From Chara braunii (lineage: Eukaryota; Streptophyta; Charophyceae; Charales; Characeae), in the NCBI GenBank assembly GCA_003427395.1, contig BFEA01000431.1:682185-730148 (forward strand): 47,964 nucleotides of DNA. Direction: 5' to 3'. Made by a program: the position numbers and the translations under genes. The notes beneath the pieces were generated by a model. That model had not been told where the DNA came from and did not search any database. It saw only the letters and a program-made list of their open reading frames with translations. Position 1 is the first letter of the stretch. Every line of letters begins with the position of its first letter. Of this stretch, positions 31,389-43,024 are shown piece by piece.

Positions 31389-32481
31389 CCCCACCGCAAG
31401 CCGACACGTGGCCAGTGATCCGCTCCCATCTCCGCCACAGCCACCATAACCACCACGAGGAGCTTCACCATCGCCGAGACCGCTGCTCGTCACAGCAGCA
31501 GCAGCCACGGCTCCTCCCACCGAAAGCCCATCCATACTTTTCCCTCCGATCGCTCCCCTTCGACGATTTGCCATGCTGCTGCTGCTGCTGTTCCCTTTCG
31601 CACAAGGTTCAGATCCGGACCACTGCCAATCTCTTGTTGAAAACCTCAACTGGAGCGACCTGTCACTGTCACACTTTTCACCACTCCAAGCAATTTATGT
31701 CCTCCTACTCTTCCCCTTGTCCAAAATACTGTATGTATTCAACTATGTTTTCGAAACTTAAAAAAAAAAAAAAAAAAACTGAAATCGCAACTATGCCGCA
31801 ACTTACAATCAAAGAGGACTGGACCCACCAACTCTTCGATCTATGCAACGGCCGCTCAGACTGTCACACGACTTGTGCGACAGCCGATCACGTATTGACC
31901 CTGCAGGGAAAAAAACGAACGAAGTACTAAACGACAAGTAACTCAGTGCTCCTCTCTCCCACGTGTCAAAATGTGCGGTACTATCCGGCAATGCCGAGGG
32001 GCACGTGGCACCACCCCGAGCTACCGATTTGCTACAAGAAGAGCTCGTCTGCTACTACGCCTTCTCGAACAATGAGCACATATTACGGACAATGATCGAC
32101 CAATCCATCAATCCAATCTACTAACTAGAGTAACTACGTGATGTACAGTGATGATTAACAGACCTTGCAGCCTCTGCAGGAATCAATGTGCTGAAGGATC
32201 TGAACATCTCATTCGCCAAGTCAAAAGCGCCGACATAATGAGAAACCCCTTGCCTCCTCAGGGGAGACTTCCTTGCTGACGCGTGACTTTCGCAATCCCT
32301 AAAAACTCTTAACCCCTGACCATCTCTCTGCCCAGACGCTTGGAGCCCTTTCCCCCCCACCCCCCAACCCTGTTTCCACACCTCTTTTCAGACAAGCGGT
32401 CACGTTCGCTTGGCAGCTCCCACCCAAGTCTAGAGCAATGATGCCTTTACACCAAAAGCGCCACTTCCAGCACCAAAGGCG

Positions 32482-32507
32482 TAACCCTAAACCCTAAACC
32501 CTAAACC
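32482..32507 (+). repeat. Interstitial plant-type telomeric repeat
   Basis: Three consecutive CCCTAAA units (32485-32505) with partial units on either side. The Arabidopsis-type unit supports a streptophyte/green-lineage origin. It may also act as a telo-box-like motif, but no nearby gene start is evident. Confidence 0.85.
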
Positions 32508-32706
32508 TGATTCTTTCCAGCAGGCTGATCTGCAATACCGCTTCCGGTGTCCGAACCTACGACCGAAGCTGCCACCCTCCAAAGGCTTTCGAACGGAGCT
32601 CATCGAGGTTTCCCTCCGGAGCAGCACCCGAAAAAATCCCAGACACCACGATCGGCTGGCCAGCTTAGCCTCCAAACCTATGACCGACCCTCGAAAAAGT
32701 ATACAT

Positions 32707-32770
<64 letters not shown>

Positions 32771-33713
32771 TGAATGTCAGAGAAGTTTGTTCTTCAGTGA
32801 AGAGAGCAGGTCAAAAAGCGTAGAAGACACTGAACTCTCACAGACTCTGCGCGAGGGAACTACGGAGACATTTACAGACAAAGGGCCTGCTCACACTGGA
32901 TCTATCTTTAATGTATCTGACCATATTTACGGCTGTACTTGCATGCCCTTAAATAACTAAAACAGTCCCAGTGTGAGTATGACCTAACAACGCACAAGGC
33001 AAAAAAACAGTTTGCCACACTATTACACCATTATCGCGACGTGAACGAATCGCTGCAGTATATACCTTATTCACAGAAGCTTTCCCTCAGGATAGTCATG
33101 AGGTTGAACCTGAGTCAGCGATTGGAGTTTTAGGTGTCAACAACAAAGCCGTAGACCTATTTTCACGATAGTCGGGAGTTCGAGGCTGAGTCAGTCTCAT
33201 TTACATTCTACGTGAAGAGGTTTCTTAACTTCAAAACAAAATCGAATACACACACACCCGTTAATGTATACATCAATCTGAAGAAGCGATGGCTGCCGGG
33301 GAAAAAAAGAGTCGACGGACCCGACTGAAACGAACAAAATTCCGCACTACGAAACTGCCATGCATGATACCGACGAAGTCGTAAAACGCTCCATACACTC
33401 TGACATTAGATGTGTCCGGTCATACGTCCCCGTTATGATTGTCGGTTGATGATAAGGACTATCCCGGCAATTAAAGCTCTCTCGGAGATTTACGATGAGA
33501 AGGTGGAACTTGGAACTGTCTAAACGACAATGTCGATTACTGAGGATAAGGACCAAATACAAAGCATCGCAATCCCTGCAAAAGAGTTCAAGTAGACAAC
33601 GAGCAAAAAGCAAACGAGAAAAAGCACGAGCCTGCTGAATATTAGACTTTTGTCAGCAAAAACACAACCACTACGTCGAAGTTCAAACCAGTAGAGCGGC
33701 CCTCACAAACATG

Positions 33714-33715
<2 letters not shown>

Positions 33716-33802
<87 letters not shown>
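33716..33802. repeat. (CT)n-(AT)n microsatellite
   Basis: About 75 bases of CT followed by about 12 of AT. Confidence 0.95.
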
Positions 33803-34074
33803 TTTTTTTTTACTTACATGTTTTTGCCTTTGAATCGATTAACATGTTGTTGTTGTTGTTTTGGTCCTCTTGTCCGTATGTCAGATGGATCTTTTTTTTC
33901 CCCTTTTTTTCCAGAAGGAGAGAACACATCCATTACAGATTTAGCATATATCCAACTTATCTGTCTAGTGCAAAATCGGTGACTCATGCGAGAACACTTT
34001 GAGAAGTCAGCAGACACATCCATGGGCAGGACGATCGCGCACCATGACGGTCCTTGATCAGCGCTCGGCTCAAG

Positions 34075-34156
<82 letters not shown>
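34075..34156. repeat. (CT)n microsatellite
   Basis: Uninterrupted CT run, followed by a short CA stretch. Confidence 0.95.
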
Positions 34157-34159
<3 letters not shown>

Positions 34160-34420
34160 CACACACACACGCGCACACAAACACTCAACTACCTGTCAAA
34201 CTTAACGACTTCATCTTCTCTCTGGTTTACTGACATTCGAACGATAGGGTATGGAAGGCACATTCGCGTGTAACAGGGAGGATAGGTTAACAGAGATCTA
34301 AATTTTCAGACAATTTGTCATGCCATTTATAACAATACCCTAGGGTCATTTTAACTAAACTTGCCACCAATTGATAGAATGGGGATCACACTAACTACTT
34401 GCCAAAAAAAAAACGAAAAA

Positions 34421-35048
34421 AAATCATTAAAAAAACTATAAACATAAAACAGCACAAGGCAAAAGTGCACTTTCATGCAAATTTCGTCAACATTCCAATT
34501 TAAAAAATCTCTACGAATTTCAGAAATCTCAGCAGAGGAATTTAAGTTTCCAATGCTCCAAATGAGACCAAATTTGGCACACACNACCAAAACAAAAGCA
34601 GGCAAAAAATAAAAGAGAAAAAAAAAGCCCCCCCCCAAACCCTAATTTCAGTTTTGAAGTTTGAACCCATTAACCAAGGAGCTGAAAGTAGGGTCCCGGT
34701 TACGCACTTGTTCACTCTCAAGTGTAATGAACCAAAATCATTAAAAAAACTATAAACATAAAACAGCACAAGGCAAAAGTGCACTTTCATGCAAATTTCG
34801 TCAACATTCCAATTTTAAAAATCTCTACGAATTTCAGAAATCTCAGCAGAGGAATTTAAGTTTCCAATGCTCCAAATGAGACCAAATTTGGCACACACAA
34901 CCAAAACAAAAGCAGGCAAAAAATAAAAGAGAAAAAAAAAGCCCCCCCCCAAACCCTAATTTCAGTTTTGAAGTTTGAACCCATTAACCAAGGAGCTGAA
35001 AGTAGGGTCCCGGTTACGCACTTGTTCACTCTCAAGTGTAATGAACCC
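34421..35048. repeat. 314-bp direct duplication
   Basis: 34421-34734 and 34735-35048 are almost identical (one substitution and one N at 34585 noticed). Each copy is AT-rich with a C9-AAACCCTAA stretch. The near identity suggests a very recent duplication or an assembly artefact. The minus-strand frames in it have no recognisable product. Confidence 0.9.
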
Positions 35049-35661
35049 AGTCTCGTCATCCAATCATGTCGCAGATAACAATGTCGTACAATGCCATGAG
35101 CTAATCAATCCAATAATTCCATCAGTTCGAAGTCATTGAAGTACAGGTTTCCTCATTACCATCACCATGTGTATGTCTCAAGTCCACAGTACCCAGAAAA
35201 GAGAGGAGGGAAGAATAGACATTTGGAAGGCGAAATACAAGTCCCTCTTCTCCTTCAGGCTCCCCACCTCTCCCACGTCATCAATATGCACTTCAATGTG
35301 CCACGTCAGCACTCCGTGTAACATGCGGATCATTTCGAAGCAGCTTCTGGCAGGTAAACTATCCTCCAATAGCGAGCAGAATCCTCAGCGGCTTCACATC
35401 TGAAGAAACCAGGTACGTACGCACGATGACTCACATCACCCACACTCTCTCTCTCCTCTCCTCTCCTCATTCCCCTCACCGTCATCTATGGTCGCGGTCT
35501 TGGCCGCCCTCTCCCTATCTCACTGCTATGATATCTGGCTGCCGCCCATCCAGCAGTCTGCCGCCATCATCTCCTCTCCAGTCCCACCCGCAGCGTCGTA
35601 GCCGCAAGCAACTCGCAAGACTGAATGCTCGAGCAGTAGCGAGGTCAACCTTCCGTAAGCA

Positions 35662-35730
35662 TTGACTCGCACTGTTCAAGGTCAGCGTTGACTCGCACTG
35701 TTCAGGGTCAGCGTTGACTCCCACTGTCCA
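35662..35730. repeat. 26-bp tandem repeat, about 2.6 units
   Basis: TTGACTCGCACTGTTCA followed by GGTCAGCG recurs at 35662, 35688 and 35714. Confidence 0.85.
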
Positions 35731-35921
35731 TGTGAGGGCTCGGATCATCCGATCAGTCCCAGTTTCAGTCCGGACTCCTCTAGGCCTGAATCTTCCAGGG
35801 GAAGGAGCAAGAGACCCTACAAAGTATGGCCACGGAGAAGGATCGGCTATGGAGGAAGACGATGGCGATGGAGCGAGACAGGTAATAGGATATGGCGGGA
35901 AGAAGAGGGCCTGAAGACTGT

Positions 35922-36043
35922 GGGCCTCAGTCCGCTCCACTCCACACGGACAAACGGCTAAAATTTTGGCAATGTATCTTTCCAAGTTCTAGCAGAGGAC
36001 TCAGTCACATTTTGCACATTTGGGGAGTAGTGAAGCGAGGCCA
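35922..36043. repeat. Hairpin repeat family A, copy 1
   Basis: About 122 bases whose ends are complementary (GGGCCTCAGTCCGCTCCACT at the left, AGTGAAGCGAGGCC at the right). The interior has ATGTATCTTTCCAAGTTCTAG and TTTGCACAT blocks shared with copies at 36379, 37951 and 41613. Confidence 0.65.
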
Positions 36044-36378
36044 TGTGGGTACCTTGACGGAGAGCGATGGACATTACATGCAGAGGTCCCAGCCGGGCTT
36101 AGGTCAGCATTTACGAAAATCAACATGGTCGGCAAACCAGCCAGGCTCATGCCAAGCTAACATGTCATCCCGCCAGCGAGGCCTGGCAAGTTTTCCATTC
36201 AGGGTACTCATCCGACTAGAAGCTGATCGACTAAGCATCTGGATGTAGTTGCGATCAGATACATGCAGCAAAGGAGGTAGTAATTCCGGTCCCCTACCGT
36301 AGGCCACGTTGTCTTGAACGAGAGGGAACTAGGTCTGTACTCAAAATAGAACTCTCTGCGATGTATCGTACCGCCGCA

Positions 36379-36502
36379 GGGCTTCGCTCCACCACTCTCC
36401 ACACATGCAGAAAAGACAAAAAATATGGCTATGTATCTTCGCAGGTTCTATCGGAAGATCCATTATCCTTTTGCACATCTGGTGCGCAGTGGAGTGAGGC
36501 CC
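36379..36502. repeat. Hairpin repeat family A, copy 2
   Basis: Left end GGGCTTCGCTCCACCACTC pairs with right end AGTGGAGTGAGGCCC. The inner ACATGCAGAAAAG pairs with CTTTTGCACAT. Confidence 0.7.
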
Positions 36503-36625
36503 ACAGTCCGTAATTCAGTCCATAAAGCTAGTGTGAACATGCCGAGGCCTCAGTCTGGGAACGACATTTCAGTGAAAAAAACACCTTTCCTTCGGAGGAC
36601 TGTGCCAGTATGCTAAAGGACATTT

Positions 36626-36795
36626 CAGGGGCCAAGTCCCACTAGCAGCGTTGAGTTTCTTCAACAACTGAACCTGGGCTTGTTTGAGGAGATGTGCAGA
36701 AATCGCATTGAGTTTCCTCAACTGCACATCTCCACAAACACGTCCAGATTCAGGAGTTCAGGAAACTCGATGCTGCTACTGGGACTTTGCCCCAG
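36626..36795. repeat. Hairpin repeat family B, copy 1 (170 bp)
   Basis: Left arm CAGGGGCCAAGTCCCACTAG and onward pairs with the right arm ending AGTCCC-containing GACTTTGCCCCAG. Inner arms pair too (GGAGATGTGCAG with CTGCACATCTCC), so the whole unit folds as one hairpin. Confidence 0.75.
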
Positions 36796-36953
36796 ATCCC
36801 AGTTCCTATGGGGTAGCTGCAGCTTCGATCGAGCAGATTGCTTTTCAGCCCTCGCGATGAAAGATCTGTGCGGCTGAGAAGACCGAGCTTATCCTGTACG
36901 GTCGACAATCATTGGGCAACCTCACCAAGGCTTATATAGCCTAGAATCCCCTA

Positions 36954-37303
36954 GATTGAAGATTCCTTTTTCTCTGCATTTTTTTTTTCAAAACGAACAA
37001 CGATTGCTATTGGAATTTATACAGAGAAAGAGGATTAGCAAGACCAAAGCGCAAGGATGACACGCCCATAGATGGAAGATTCCTTTTTGTCTGCGTATTT
37101 TTTTCCAAAATGAACGACGACTGCTATTGGAACGATACAGAGAAAGAGGATTAGCAAGATCGCAGCGCAAGGATGACACGCCCATAGATGGAAGATTCCT
37201 TTTTCTCTGCGTTTTTTCTTTTCAAAACGAACGACGATTGCTATTGGAACGATACAGAGAAAGAGGAGTAGCAAGGCCGCTGCGCAAGGAAGGACACTCT
37301 ATC
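36954..37303. repeat. 116-bp tandem repeat, three units
   Basis: GATGGAAGATTCCTTTTT units start at 36954, 37071 and 37187. Each contains TGCTATTGGAACGATACAGA and GCGCAAGGATGACACG. The third unit diverges at its end. Related GGGCAAGGATGACACG strings occur at about 41835 and 45385. Confidence 0.85.
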
Positions 37304-37750
37304 AAGCGCCTCGCCGCACCACTTAACCAAGTGCGAAAAGAAGACAGAAGTATATGGTGCGTGCATCCTTCCTTCTACGCTCTAGCGGGATCTACGGTGG
37401 CTGCTATGAATAGAAACGGTTGCATATTGCCACTTTCCAAGCGAAGATGCATTCATCTTGTTCCATGTGCCTTGTAGCGAGGTCCTAAGGGGAAGTAAAC
37501 CAAAACAAAAACAAAAAAAAGGGTAAAAAAACAAAAGAGAGGGGTTAGTCTCTATCATAATTGTCCTTTTTTTGGCACCGAACAAGCACAATGGCGAATT
37601 ATGTCAATTGCTCGCGGACAAAATACGAAATTGATTTCAAAACAGATGCATCCGAAGAGCCCCTCTCTAAACCTTGTCCTCCCCAAAAACAAAACAAAAA
37701 AAACAGAAGGAAAAAAAAAAAAAAACTTGTCCCAAGAAGTATCTGCTCTC

Positions 37751-37926
37751 CTGGGCCGAGGTCCCACTAGCAAAGAGAATTGGATTCAAAGCCTGAATCT
37801 GACCGTGTTTGTGGAGAGGTGCACAAAATGCCGATTGATCTGCTTTTCTGCATTTCTGCTTAAAACCCATCCAGAGTCAGTTGTTTAATAATCCGATCCT
37901 CTTTGCTAGCGGGACCTTGCTCATGG
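37751..37926. repeat. Hairpin repeat family B, copy 2
   Basis: GAGGTCCCACTAGCAAAGAG at the left pairs with CTCTTTGCTAGCGGGACC at the right, with further pairing inward. Confidence 0.75.
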
Positions 37927-37950
37927 GTGTTCAAATAACGGACGCCATAG

Positions 37951-38078
37951 ATAAGCCCTTGCTCCGCTACTCTCAACATGCACAAAAGGCAAAAATCGTG
38001 GTGGTGTATCCTTTCATGTTCTAGCGGAAGATTCACTCTCGTTTTGCACATGTCGAGAGTAGCAGAGCGAGGCCCATA
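37951..38078. repeat. Hairpin repeat family A, copy 3
   Basis: Left arm GCTCCGCTACTCTCAACATG pairs with right arm CATGTCGAGAGTAGCAGAGC. Confidence 0.72.
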
Positions 38079-38289
38079 GACGAACACCTGCTCAAACCCG
38101 TCAATGAAGGTCTGAAAAGAACCAAGGTAAAAACAGGGTTCCCGACATCGCGAACGAGTCCATGCAAGTTTAGGTCCCGGAAGGACGCATGGCACTTCAC
38201 TACAAGCTCAAGGACACAGAGGGAGAGATCTACGTACATCGAAAAAACAGAGAGCCAGAGAGAAAGCGGATAGGCAAAAAGGTTATCAC

Positions 38290-38630
38290 CACAAAGCAGA
38301 AACCCGACTTCTGTGTAAGCCTGGGGCTTGGGAGCCTGCGCCTTGGGCCGCACCCTTCTCCCTCATCTTTGCGACCTGCCTGGTAGCCTGGGCCTTGGGC
38401 CGCACCCTTCTCCTCCATCTTTGCAACCTGCCTGGGAGCCTGGGTCTTGGGCTGCACCCTTCTCCTTCATCTTTGCAACCTTGAGCACCTTCTTTACTAC
38501 CTTCTGCTCCTCAACAAGGAACGCTCTAACACCGACTTCCATCGGGCCGTGGGCCACCGCCTTCTCCTTCGTCTTTGCGACCTTGAGTACCTTCTTTACG
38601 ATCTTCTGTTCCTCCACAAGAATCGCTCAA
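38290..38630 (-). repeat. Lys/Gly-rich coding-like tandem repeats
   Basis: On the minus strand two related short frames read VEEQKVVKKVLKVAK (twice, 101 bases apart) and a GCGPRPRLPG-type repeat with a 51-base period. The frames are not joined and no family is evident. It may be the end of a degraded gene or a minisatellite that happens to be open. It abuts the left end of the element at 38631. Confidence 0.4.
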
Positions 38631-40737
38631 GGGGCTAGTTAGACACTCCTCGGGCGAGTAAATCCACCGAGGAAAATTTCATTCCACCTATCCTTGGGGA
38701 TGAAAACGAAAAAAAAAAGTGAAAACATTTCCTTGGGGAATCCTCAAGGCGTCCTCAAGCTACAGCCATTTGGTGGCATTCCCCAAGGGACCTCCCGAGG
38801 TCCCTTGGAGGTCAAGGATCCGCGATAATCGGAGCGGCGAGGGCACCCGTCGTCGGCAAGAAACTTTCGTCGGCTGGTCCATTGGAGTTCCTGCCGGGCA
38901 GCGCACGGACATCTTGGGTCTTCAACGTTCGGCTTCCAGGAACCTTACGCCAACGGTAACCATTGGTGGCTGTCCGGCCCCCGCGGACATCGTCAAGCAG
39001 TGTTCTCCCTCACAGTGCGTGCTGCCAAACGGAAAGGGGTCGAATGGTCAGCAAATTTGAATACTTCAGCCGACTCCCCTTGCTCCCATTGCCCACTGTA
39101 TTCCGCAACGAAAAACGTTACAAGGCATTTGTCCCATGCTGCGGTTTGCTGTTTGCAGGCCTCTTCGTCACCGTTTGCTGGAGGTGTACCGTCGTCGTCT
39201 AGCTACTGCGCTTCCCCACTTGCCTTTCATGACCGACGTCTTTCGAAGGCTGCCGCTGCTGCTCCTGGTCATCCTTTTGCTTGTCCTTGTCGTCTTCTTC
39301 AACGTCTGCAACCTCGGCAGGGTGCCTGGACATAAACGTAAGAGGCGGTCTGCAAAGAAGGACGTCGTCATGGATGAGCGGCAGGCGAAGAGCAGGTCCT
39401 CAGTGGACCACTCCAAAAGCCACCATGCAGGCCACGGCCCAGCTCACAGTGCAAGGGCGTACAACCCGTTAGAGTGCGTGTGTCGTATGCTGTCCTCTAC
39501 CGTCTTCTCCCTTCATTGTCACTGTTCGATGGACCTTCACCGTCGTTGTAGAATTACGGGCCTGTCGAACGTGTTGTTGATGGCCAACCTTTATTGAAGG
39601 TTGCCACTGCTGCTCCTAGTCACAATTTTGCTTGTCGTGGTCCTCCAGTTCCACGTGTGCTTCCTCTATCGTTGATGGCCGACCTCTATCGAAGGCCTCC
39701 AGCAGAGAAGACGAGGGATCGACACGGACTGCAGTCGACATCGATATCGGCAGCCGATCCCACGGACGTTCGTCCATAATGGATGCAATCGCCATTGCCC
39801 GAGAGACACGTGGCAACATACGCAGCTTCTCCCACAAGTACTCCTCCGTCGCATCATCGCATTGCCTGAGATCCTCCCACGCACCCCCATCCTCCTTTTC
39901 ATCCACCACCTCGGCGTCGCTTGTGGAAAAACACTGCAACCCATGGCGCAGCAAACCTGAACTGCAGCCTCGATAATGATCACGGTATCCAGCCCTTCGA
40001 CCGGGACTTGATGAAGAGTTTCCTCCTCCGCGCGCAGATCTGCGCTCTCATTCTGCCCAATGCCCTCTCCTGCTGACAACAAAAGAACACGGCCGTCTTC
40101 TCTATCGTCGTCAACTTTGCACGTCCGTCATCGCTGCCGCTCTCCATCGGCACGTGTGTTGCAATGATCATGAACCAAAAAATACAACAGCCTACCAACT
40201 CTCCACGACCACGGTAACCTCAGCGCGAAGTCCCCAACGACGTTCCCCGCGTGTGCTCGACTCAACACATAGGCGCAGCGGCATGCAAAGGCGATGGTGA
40301 TGGACCTTCGCGGGGCGCTCACAAATTCGTGATGACGTACGAGGACTCCACTGCACCGCTGCAAATGCCCGTTTCCACCGTCGGAGATATGGACGCCCGC
40401 ATCGCTGTCGTGACGTCCAGCACCCAATTTGAAATTTGATTTTCGAAAGGGGAGGTCCATTGCTTTTGAAGGGGGTTTTTTTCATGGTCGCCAGCGCCTT
40501 TCAAACTTTCCCGCCTTCGGCAGCTGAACCACACCGTAGCAAGACGGACATCACCCGATGGACCAAGGCATTGCCCGAGGCCGATAATATTATGAAAATG
40601 GCCGCCGGCGGCTGAAAGGAATCATTCTTGGGAGACCACTGCAAGGATAGGTGAAGCAACGGCGGGAATTTCCTTGAAAAACCCAAGGAAACTTACTTAG
40701 GCCCCGAGGACGCCCCAAGGAGTGTCCAACGAGCCCC
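38631..40737. mobile_element. 2.1-kb terminal-inverted-repeat element
   Basis: GGGGCTAGTTAGACACTCCT (38631-38650) and its near reverse complement at 40718-40737 (18 of 20) form the ends. Three-base flanks are CAA and TAA, which would fit a PIF/Harbinger-type TAA duplication with one change. Sub-terminal CCTTGGGG and GGCGTCCTC motifs occur inside both ends. The interior is GC-rich. A minus-strand frame at 39616-39954 includes AWEDLRQCDDATEEYLWEKL, which reminds me of the N-terminal part of Harbinger-like transposases, but no catalytic motif could be confirmed. Probably a non-autonomous or decayed DNA transposon. Confidence 0.6.
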
Positions 40738-40929
40738 TAACACTCGTCGTCTCTCTATTTCAAAATTTCATAAAAGATTTAACTAATAAAAGAAACGACA
40801 ATATCCACCCAATCTGACTTTGTTTTCTGTGCCTCAATTCCCATTACCCTTTTCCGTTAGTTGCCATTTTCCTCTGCAAACTCCATTGACCTGATGTGTT
40901 TTGTAATCCCTCCTTCCTCTTTTTTTTTT

Positions 40930-41365
40930 GGTAAGTCGGACTTTTTGGAGTCTAGGCCCCAATTCCCCAGTTCCTCACAGCCAAGTCACACTTGCCAAGG
41001 TAAGTGGGACTTTCTGGAGTCGAGGTCCCAGTTCCCCGCAGCCAAGTCCCACTTGCCAAGGTAAGTGGGAATTTTTGGAGTCGAGGTCCCAGTTCCTCAC
41101 AGCCAAGTCACACTTGCCAGGGTAAGTGGGACTTTTCGGAGCCGAGGTCGCAGTTCCCCGCAGCCAGGTCCCACTTGCCAGCATAGTGGGACTTTTCGGA
41201 GTCGAGGTCCCAGTTCCCCTAGCCAAGTCCCATTACCAGGGTAAGTGGGACTTTTCAAAGTCAAGGTCCCGGTTCCCCACAGCCGTCCCACTTCCCAGGG
41301 TAAGTGGGACTTTTCGCTTTTCAGAGTGGAGGTCCCAGTTCCCGCAGCCAAGTCCCACTTGCCAA
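40930..41365. repeat. Minisatellite of hairpin units (seven copies)
   Basis: Units begin GGTAAGTGGGACTTTT at about 40930, 41000, 41061, 41122, 41182, 41239 and 41299. Each has a central GAGTCGAGGTCCCAGTTCCC and ends in CAAGTCCCACTTGCC, so each unit of about 60 bases can fold back (GTGGGACTT against AAGTCCCAC). It is not a CRISPR array, because the spacers are as conserved as the repeats. Confidence 0.85.
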
Positions 41366-41612
41366 AAAAATCATTTCTGGCAGTCAATCTCTGCAATCTA
41401 CAGTCAGAAATGAAGGATACGGGTAAGCAGGACTTGTCCCCCGGATTCTTCAATTCTTGCCGTTCAGCGTCATAATCTAGGGTCAAAAATAAAAAATTGG
41501 GGTTAGTGGGATCTCACTCCAGGGGCCAGATCTCAGTTGCCAGATTACCCGTTACTGGCCGTAGATCTTGAAAATGGACGGCCAGGAATGCACAAACCCC
41601 GTGCAAGAAACT

Positions 41613-41730
41613 GTGGCCGCACCACTCCCCAACTGCAAAAACGACAAAAAATACGATGATGTATGTTTCCATGTTCTCGAAGAGATTCATTCTCTTTTTG
41701 CACATTTGTGTGCGTGGCGTGGCGAGGCCC
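41613..41730. repeat. Hairpin repeat family A, copy 4
   Basis: GTGGCCGCACCACTC at the left and GCGTGGCGAGGCCC at the right pair imperfectly. The inner GATGTATGTTTCCATGTTCT block is shared with the other copies. This is the most degraded copy. Confidence 0.55.
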
Positions 41731-43017
41731 TACGGTAAGGGATGTTCATCAAAACTAGATGACCTGTTGCGGCTTTGCCCGCAAAACAGAAAAGAAAAAA
41801 AGCACAATAGAACGAAAAAGCATAACAAGGCCCCTGGGCAAGGATGACACGTATTTATTTATTTATTTATTTATTTACTTATTTACTTATTTATTTTTAT
41901 ATACAAAGAAGATTAGCATGGCCTGGACCCATTAGCGAAGTATTCTACCACTTCGTTCAGGATTTCTATCACGTGTGGCCTCGAGTGACACAGTACGGCC
42001 GACGAATAGATCGGGTTTCGACGCCCTGGTAGTTTCCGAGCGGGGACTGTAAAGATACCCACCCCCCATCCAATGAGATGCGTCGAAAAAAGAAAAAAAA
42101 ACAAAGTTGGACATGATAGCTCGAAGCTTTGCATGGGCGGGAAGTCTGGATTTTCTGCACTCGAAAGAGGGGGGGTTGATTTCCTTTTTTTTTTTTCTAC
42201 TCTTTTTTTTCCATTAAAAGAAGGGCCCAGTGCCCAAGGCAAATCACATCAGCACAGTAGCCAACAACAAGGACAGCCGGGTTGTCTCACCCCACCGGGA
42301 GCTCGGAGTGTGACGTGCCAACTTCCGAACTTGCGCTATCTCCCTCCTCCCCCCCCCCCCCCTGTTTCTCTATCTTTTTGTCGAATTTTGGATGACCATC
42401 CGACGAAACCTCTTTTTTTGTATTTTCATGAATGTAATATGCAAGGCCCTCGGATCAATTTTTGAAATTTGTCTTTTTTTTTTGCAAATTAGGAGTTACC
42501 TGGGAATTACGCGCGCCTTAGCGAGCGCGCTAGGAATTTGGGTCGACGGTTAGGAATTTTGAAATAAGCGGGATCCGACGTGTCCTTTCTTATGCAAGAA
42601 TATTCGCGGCGGGGCCATGCATGCGAGCCTCCCCTCCCCGCTTCCCCCGCTGCTCTCGAGACTCCCTTCCTCGTGCTCATACTCCTCTCTCTGTAACCGT
42701 TTCCCATCTCTCCATCACCTTGCGCGCCTTTTCTGTCCTTCTTGATCATTTGAATCTTGGTTCCGTTTTGCGCTATTCTTCGCGCTCTTCTTCTTCCCGC
42801 TTTGATCCCCCGCGCTGAAACACCAGGTCGACCCCCTATCACTCCCTCTAGCCAACGAGACACGTCGTGTAAGAGGAGAATTCCTGATACACGCCGATTC
42901 TGATTGGCTGCAGCTGGGATCCAAAGGATGGCTTTCGACGGACAATCTTTGAATCTTCTCCTACTTCTCCCTATTTCAGTCATAACCCTTCCTAGCATCT
43001 ATCCTTCTTTCCGCAGC

Positions 43018-43024
43018 TATAAAT
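43018..43024 (+). promoter_or_regulatory. TATA box of the diverged LTR
   Basis: TATAAAT at the position equivalent to TATAAAA at 8307. Confidence 0.6.

Larger units (their letters stand above)
31650..35921. other. Long stretch without a recognisable gene
   Basis: This includes the 5' flank of the anchor-I gene, where I see no convincing TATA box. It also holds a telomeric motif, microsatellites at 32706-32770 (GA), 33716-33802 (CT then AT) and 34075-34156 (CT), and a 314-bp duplication. A short unit at 32889-32984 has CTCACACTGG/CCAGTGTGAG ends. No coding sequence could be supported. Confidence 0.6.

Noticed and set aside
34351-35059. Minus-strand frames in the 314-bp duplication
   Set aside because: They are low in complexity, interrupted by an N, and duplicated only because the DNA is duplicated.
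37360-37480. Possible short exon before the 37.5 kb A-rich region
   Set aside because: There are no splice signals or homology that I can support.
40930-41365. CRISPR-like array
   Set aside because: The whole unit is repeated with no unique spacers. This is a minisatellite in a eukaryotic context.
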